DNA of 9,090 nucleotides from an uncultured Collinsella sp. (lineage in GTDB: Bacteria > Actinomycetota > Coriobacteriia > Coriobacteriales > Coriobacteriaceae): NCBI GenBank assembly GCA_900545505.1, contig UQZC01000051.1:1-9090 (forward strand), given 5' to 3'. The translations under genes were made by a program, and so were the position numbers. Positions 6,261-9,090 of this stretch are shown piece by piece; positions within the stretch are counted from its first letter, which is position 1; every line of letters starts with the position of its first letter. The notes beneath the pieces are model-generated. The model was not told the DNA's origin. It saw only the letters and a list, made by a program, of their open reading frames with translations, and made no database searches.

Positions 6261-6782
6261 ATGGCTTTTAATACGAAGGTCGATGTGGCCGATACCGAGC
6301 TCGAGGAGAATGAGGCGGCCGTCGCCGAAGCCGAGGATGTGACGCTCGAGGATGAGGCGCTCGTCGAGGCCGAGTCCGCCGATGATGCGGACGAGGATGA
6401 TGAGGAAACAGACGAGTCCGAGGACTCGCTGACCTATTCCAACGGTGTGATCGAGAAGATCGTCGCCATGGCCACCCGCGAGGTGCCGCACGTCCTGGGC
6501 ATGAAGGGTAACCTTATGCACTTTGTGCAGGAGCAGTTTGGTGCCGAGAATCTGACCAAGGGCGTGACGGTTGAGGTCACCGATGACAATCGCGTGGTCG
6601 TCAACATCTCCGTCATTATCGAGTACGGCGCCTATGCGCCCGCGATCTTCGACGATGTCAAGGCACGTGTCACCGAGCGCCTTGCCGCGATGACCGGCCT
6701 TGAGGTGGCGGGCGTCAACCTGCGCATCGAGGACGTCATCACCCCCGAGGAGTACGAGCACCGCACCAGCCAGCACGAGTAA
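6261..6782 (+). CDS. Asp23/Gls24-family envelope stress response protein
   Basis: The 173-residue protein has a clear Asp23 domain from about residue 57 to 165: YSNGVIEKIVAMATREVPHV (59-78), GMKG, VTVEV, VIIEYGAYAPAIF and TGLEVAGVNLRIEDV. In S. aureus, Asp23 is an abundant protein kept at the membrane by AmaP, and its loss triggers cell envelope stress genes. Here amaP and DUF2273 lie just upstream (44 nt gap), so the same partnership is inferred. The start ATG 6261 has AGGAGG at 6251-6256 only 4 nt away, implying strong translation. Residues 8-55 are unusual: 26 of 48 are Asp or Glu, and no Lys or Arg occurs between K6 and K66. The gene ends in a hairpin element, then a terminator. Confidence 0.94.
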   Translation: MAFNTKVDVADTELEENEAAVAEAEDVTLEDEALVEAESADDADEDDEETDESEDSLTYSNGVIEKIVAMATREVPHVLGMKGNLMHFVQEQFGAENLTKGVTVEVTDDNRVVVNISVIIEYGAYAPAIFDDVKARVTERLAAMTGLEVAGVNLRIEDVITPEEYEHRTSQHE

Positions 6783-6786
6783 CCTT

Positions 6787-6811
6787 CCAAAAAGGGACAG
6801 GTTTGTTTTGG
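6787..6811 (+). repeat. REP-like hairpin, copy 3 (GGGACAGG loop)
   Basis: CCAAAA (6787-6792) pairs with TTTTGG (6806-6811). GGGACAGG is at 6794-6801. It starts 4 nt after the asp23 stop, the same placement as the other two copies. Its stem is shorter and has a different sequence, so it is the most divergent copy. A separate intrinsic terminator follows 24 nt later. Confidence 0.65.
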
Positions 6812-6835
6812 CAGGCTTTATCTGCGAAAACGTTA

Positions 6836-6877
6836 AACGGCCGACCGCGCAAGCAAAAGCGTGGCCGGCCGTTATTT
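6836..6877 (+). terminator. Intrinsic terminator of the amaP-DUF2273-asp23 operon
   Basis: AACGGCCG (6836-6843) pairs with CGGCCGTT (6866-6873). After one A-C mismatch the stem continues with CC/GG and a few more pairs, closing around an AAGCAAAA loop, and is followed by ATTTGT. The stem is strong but the T-tract is short. Confidence 0.8.
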
Positions 6878-6901
6878 GTATGCCCCCCGATGTGGGCATA
6901 C
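6878..6901. promoter_or_regulatory. Perfect 8-bp inverted repeat upstream of the YitT gene
   Basis: GTATGCCC (6878-6885) and GGGCATAC (6894-6901) are exact inverted repeats separated by 8 nt. They directly follow the operon terminator, and neither strand has a T-tract beside them. The site lies about 90 nt before the YitT start, so an operator is possible. A regulator cannot be named. Confidence 0.35.
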
Positions 6902-6919
6902 CGCTCGTCTAACTAGGGG

Positions 6920-6950
6920 TTGCAATCGTCGCGTTCCGCGTTACCCTAAT
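6920..6950 (+). promoter_or_regulatory. Weak promoter candidate for the YitT gene
   Basis: TTGCAA (6920-6925) resembles a -35 box and CCTAAT (6945-6950) a -10 box, with a 19-nt spacer. Both are imperfect and the spacer is long. A promoter is expected here because a terminator lies just upstream and the coding start is at 6991. Confidence 0.2.
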
Positions 6951-6990
6951 GGGCGCATTGTTTCCAAATTGTTAACGAGGGGTTGCCGTA

Positions 6991-8013
6991 ATGGCCGACG
7001 AGCACGAAACAGAAAGCAAGGCATGGGCGATTGAGGCCGCCGCGGCAGAGGCGGCATCGCGTGCTGCCGAGGAGGTGCATCGTCCTCCCGTGGTGCCGAT
7101 GGAGCGCGTGGTTGATCGCACCGATATCGAGCGCGGCGAGCGTGTCGGTCAAAAGCGCAGCCAGGAGCCGGGCTTCCCGCGCTTTTTTGCCGAGCTCAAT
7201 CTGGGCCTGATTCTTACGGCCTTCGCCATCGTTGCGTTTAAAACCCCTAATCACTTTGCTTTTGGCGGCACCTCGGGCGTGTCGGTCATTCTGTCCACGC
7301 TGTTCCCGACCCTGCCCGTCGGCGTTTTTATGTGGATTATCAACGCGGTTCTCGTCGTCTTGGGCTTTATCTTTTTGGAGCGCAAGGCAATCCTGTGGAG
7401 CGTCTTCGCCTCGTTTGCGCTTTCGGCCTATGTTTCGCTGTTTGAGCTTTTTATTCCGACCGATGTCTCTCTGACGGGTGATATGTGGCTCGACCTGTGC
7501 TTTGCCGTCATCTTGCCGGCGCTCGGCAGCGCTATTGTCTTTGATATTGGCGCCTCGACGGGCGGCACGGACATTCTTGCCATGATCCTCAAGCGCCGCA
7601 CGACGCTCGAGATTGGCCGCGCGCTGCTGTTGGTTGATATCGGCATCGTGGCCATCGCGGCCTTTTTGTATGGCCCGCGTGTCGGTCTGTATTGTGTGCT
7701 CGGCCTGTTTGCCAAGACGCTTGTGGTCGACAAAGCCATTGAGAGCATTCACCTGCGCAAAGTCTGCACGGTCATTTGCTCCGAGCCCCTTAAGGTCGAG
7801 GAGTTTATCGTCAAGCATCTCAACCGTACGGCGACCATCAGCCGCGGTTACGGTGCCTTCTCGGGCAAGTGCGTGACGGTGATCATGAGCGTGCTGAGCC
7901 GTCGCGAGGCCGTGCAACTGCGCCGCTATGCGCGCGAGGTCGATCCGGGTGCCTTTATCACGATCGTCGACAGCTCCGAGATTGTCGGCAAGGGCTTCCG
8001 CGGAACGAACTAG
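6991..8013 (+). CDS. YitT-family membrane protein with C-terminal DUF2179 domain
   Basis: The 340-residue protein has a hydrophilic N-terminal tail of about 62 residues, a membrane domain with roughly six segments (about 68-84, 110-129, 133-153, 167-186, 210-227 and 230-246), and a soluble C-terminal DUF2179 domain from about 255. Family signatures are visible: FGGTSGVSVIL (91-101), DIGASTGGTDILA (185-197) and, in the last domain, SRGYGAFSGK (284-293) with ITIVDSSEIVGKGF at the end. YitT proteins are widespread in Gram-positive bacteria and their transport or signalling role is not established. The start ATG 6991 has GAGGGG at 6977-6982, 8 nt upstream. The Ala/Glu-rich tail is absent from short family members and may be lineage-specific. 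The gene appears to be a separate unit, set between a terminator and a 150-nt gap. Confidence 0.93.
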   Translation: MADEHETESKAWAIEAAAAEAASRAAEEVHRPPVVPMERVVDRTDIERGERVGQKRSQEPGFPRFFAELNLGLILTAFAIVAFKTPNHFAFGGTSGVSVILSTLFPTLPVGVFMWIINAVLVVLGFIFLERKAILWSVFASFALSAYVSLFELFIPTDVSLTGDMWLDLCFAVILPALGSAIVFDIGASTGGTDILAMILKRRTTLEIGRALLLVDIGIVAIAAFLYGPRVGLYCVLGLFAKTLVVDKAIESIHLRKVCTVICSEPLKVEEFIVKHLNRTATISRGYGAFSGKCVTVIMSVLSRREAVQLRRYAREVDPGAFITIVDSSEIVGKGFRGTN

Positions 8014-8057
8014 CGTAGACACACTCATCAAACACTCGAAAAGCGCCTCGCGCGTTG

Positions 8058-8082
8058 CAAATACGTCATCTAAGAGTATTTG
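8058..8082. promoter_or_regulatory. Inverted repeat upstream of the zinc-ribbon protein gene
   Basis: CAAATAC (8058-8064) and GTATTTG (8076-8082) are perfect 7-bp arms around 11 nt. They lie in an AT-richer stretch between two genes, 45 nt after the YitT stop. This could be a weak terminator for that gene or an operator for the next. A -10-like GATAAT is at 8097-8102 but lacks a -35. Confidence 0.35.
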
Positions 8083-8163
8083 TCCTCACATTGGGTGATA
8101 ATGATGCCAAAGACATCGTTTGCGATCCAGGTGATTCGCTCTAGATACGAAGGGATGATTTCG

Positions 8164-9090
8164 ATGTTCTGCTCGCAGTGTGGTGCCCCCATGGGCGATA
8201 ACGACAAGTTCTGCGGTGTGTGCGGTGCTCCTAATGCCGGTGCCGCTGGCCCCGCTCCCCAGGGACAGCCTCAGCCCCAGCAGTTTGTTCCGCAACCGCC
8301 CGTGGCGAATGCGCCAAAGGGCTGTGTGGCTCAGGCGTTCCAAGATATGACTAAGACTCCGGGCGTACTTCAGCGTGTATGCCAAATCGCGTTTTTGCCG
8401 GCGCTGATTTGCGTTGTGTCGGTGCTCGTGTTGTTTATTCCCGTTATCGGTGTAGTGCTTTCGCTGGTGGAGGGCGTGGTAATTGGCGCCGCGAGCTCGT
8501 ATTCTTATTACGGCTCTTATGCGCTCGAGGCTGCGCTGTTCGGTTCGCTCGGCCTGCTTGTCCTGGCGCTAATTGCCTCGGCGATTCTGGGTGTCTTCTT
8601 TAAGATGTTCGCCGACATCGCCGTGATGCACTTTGCGGTGACCGGGCGTGTCGAGAGCGCGTTTTCGCTCGATAAGGTCTGGGCGGCGTTTAAGCACAAC
8701 AAGACCAAGCTGTTCTGTGCTTCGTTCCTTCCCGAGTTTTTGACGGGCCTGGTCGCCAACGTTGTCACATGGATCTTGACGGTCGTCTTTGGCGCCATTG
8801 CCTCTGTCGGTATGTATAGCTACTACTATCGTCCTACGGGTATTGAGGCAATTGTTACCGGCGGCGGCGTCACGCTCGCGCTGTTCTTGGTGCTGGTCGC
8901 TTTCGTCACCGTATTTCTTACGGTCTTTGGCAAGATGCTCAAGCACCGTGCCGTTGGCTATTGGGCCGCACGCTATGCAAGCGAGTGGGCCGATGAGGAT
9001 AAGGACGACGTCCTGACTTTTGTGTTGCCCTTCGAGAAGAAGTCCACCCCTTCGGGTTACGGTGCTCCGGATGCTTCGCCGGCACCTGCA
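8164..9090 (+). CDS. Zinc-ribbon, multi-pass membrane protein (3' end beyond the window)
   Basis: The frame is open to the right edge, giving 309 residues with no stop. Residues 1-22 form a zinc ribbon with C3, C6, C17 and C20 (CxxC-x10-CxxC), the type usually placed at the very N-terminus. A Pro/Gln/Ala-rich linker follows at about 24-55 (GPAPQGQPQPQQF). Four or more hydrophobic segments then occur, about 76-107, 122-143, 187-218 and 232-256. The stretch with TGRVESAFSLDKVW (161-174) recalls DUF4013-like membrane domains, a tentative link. Near the right edge the chain becomes hydrophilic (about 270-309) and ends Pro/Ala-rich. ATG 8164 is chosen because GAAGGG (8149-8154) lies 9 nt before it and the ribbon starts at once; in-frame ATGs at 8101, 8104 and 8155 lack well-spaced sites. 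Function is unknown. Confidence 0.85.
   Translation, partial: MFCSQCGAPMGDNDKFCGVCGAPNAGAAGPAPQGQPQPQQFVPQPPVANAPKGCVAQAFQDMTKTPGVLQRVCQIAFLPALICVVSVLVLFIPVIGVVLSLVEGVVIGAASSYSYYGSYALEAALFGSLGLLVLALIASAILGVFFKMFADIAVMHFAVTGRVESAFSLDKVWAAFKHNKTKLFCASFLPEFLTGLVANVVTWILTVVFGAIASVGMYSYYYRPTGIEAIVTGGGVTLALFLVLVAFVTVFLTVFGKMLKHRAVGYWAARYASEWADEDKDDVLTFVLPFEKKSTPSGYGAPDASPAPA

Noticed and set aside
6946..8031. 361-codon open frame on the minus strand
   Set aside because: It is antisense to the YitT gene, has low-complexity charged composition, and the + strand gene has clear family motifs.
8101..8163. Upstream in-frame ATGs (8101, 8104, 8155) as starts of the zinc-ribbon protein
   Set aside because: GAAGGG directly abuts the ATG at 8155 and no site precedes the other two; ATG 8164 has correct spacing and places the zinc ribbon at the N-terminus as usual.
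1..9090. CRISPR array, tRNA, prophage, toxin-antitoxin or insertion sequence
   Set aside because: No regularly spaced repeats, tRNA-like folds, transposase or integrase motifs, or small paired toxin-antitoxin genes were seen on either strand.

Overview
This window is GC-rich bacterial DNA, and every gene in it lies on the + strand. The protein sequences look like an actinobacterium of the class Coriobacteriia, most like Collinsella. This is an inference from sequence style (for example a YebC with GHSKWATTKH at its start, and hairpins whose loop contains GGGACAGG). No rRNA, tRNA, CRISPR array, transposase or phage gene was seen.

Layout: (1) 1-522 is the 3' part of a dCMP deaminase gene whose start lies off the left edge. 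(2) 695-973 encodes a small NifU C-terminal-type Fe-S scaffold protein, preceded by a perfect 16-bp palindrome. (3) 1083-1904 is lgt, the lipoprotein diacylglyceryl transferase. (4) 1979-4162 encodes a 727-residue polytopic membrane protein that resembles the DUF6020 / GT-C glycosyltransferase-like class. (5) 4328-5134 is a YebC/TACO1-family gene with a strong intrinsic terminator. (6) 5301-6782 is a compact operon, amaP - DUF2273 - asp23, the Asp23 membrane-anchoring module known from Firmicutes, again closed by a strong terminator. (7) 6991-8013 encodes a YitT-family membrane protein with a DUF2179 domain. (8) 8164 to the right edge is an N-terminal zinc-ribbon membrane protein, open at the window end.

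Most products act at or in the cell envelope: Lgt acylates lipoproteins, the 727-residue protein may handle lipid-linked sugars, AmaP and DUF2273 tether Asp23 to the membrane, and YitT and the zinc-ribbon protein are integral membrane proteins. The dCMP deaminase, Fe-S scaffold and YebC are cytosolic housekeeping functions. The genes form several short transcription units rather than one system.

The most notable non-coding signal is a family of three hairpins at 1907-1935, 4167-4193 and 6787-6811. Each starts 2-4 nt after a stop codon, and all have the same orientation. The loop GGGACAGG is constant while the stems differ in sequence but stay perfectly paired. They look like REP-type elements rather than ordinary terminators. 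I see no clear evidence of a complete undescribed multi-gene system; these hairpins, the 727-residue membrane protein and the zinc-ribbon membrane protein are the least explained parts.
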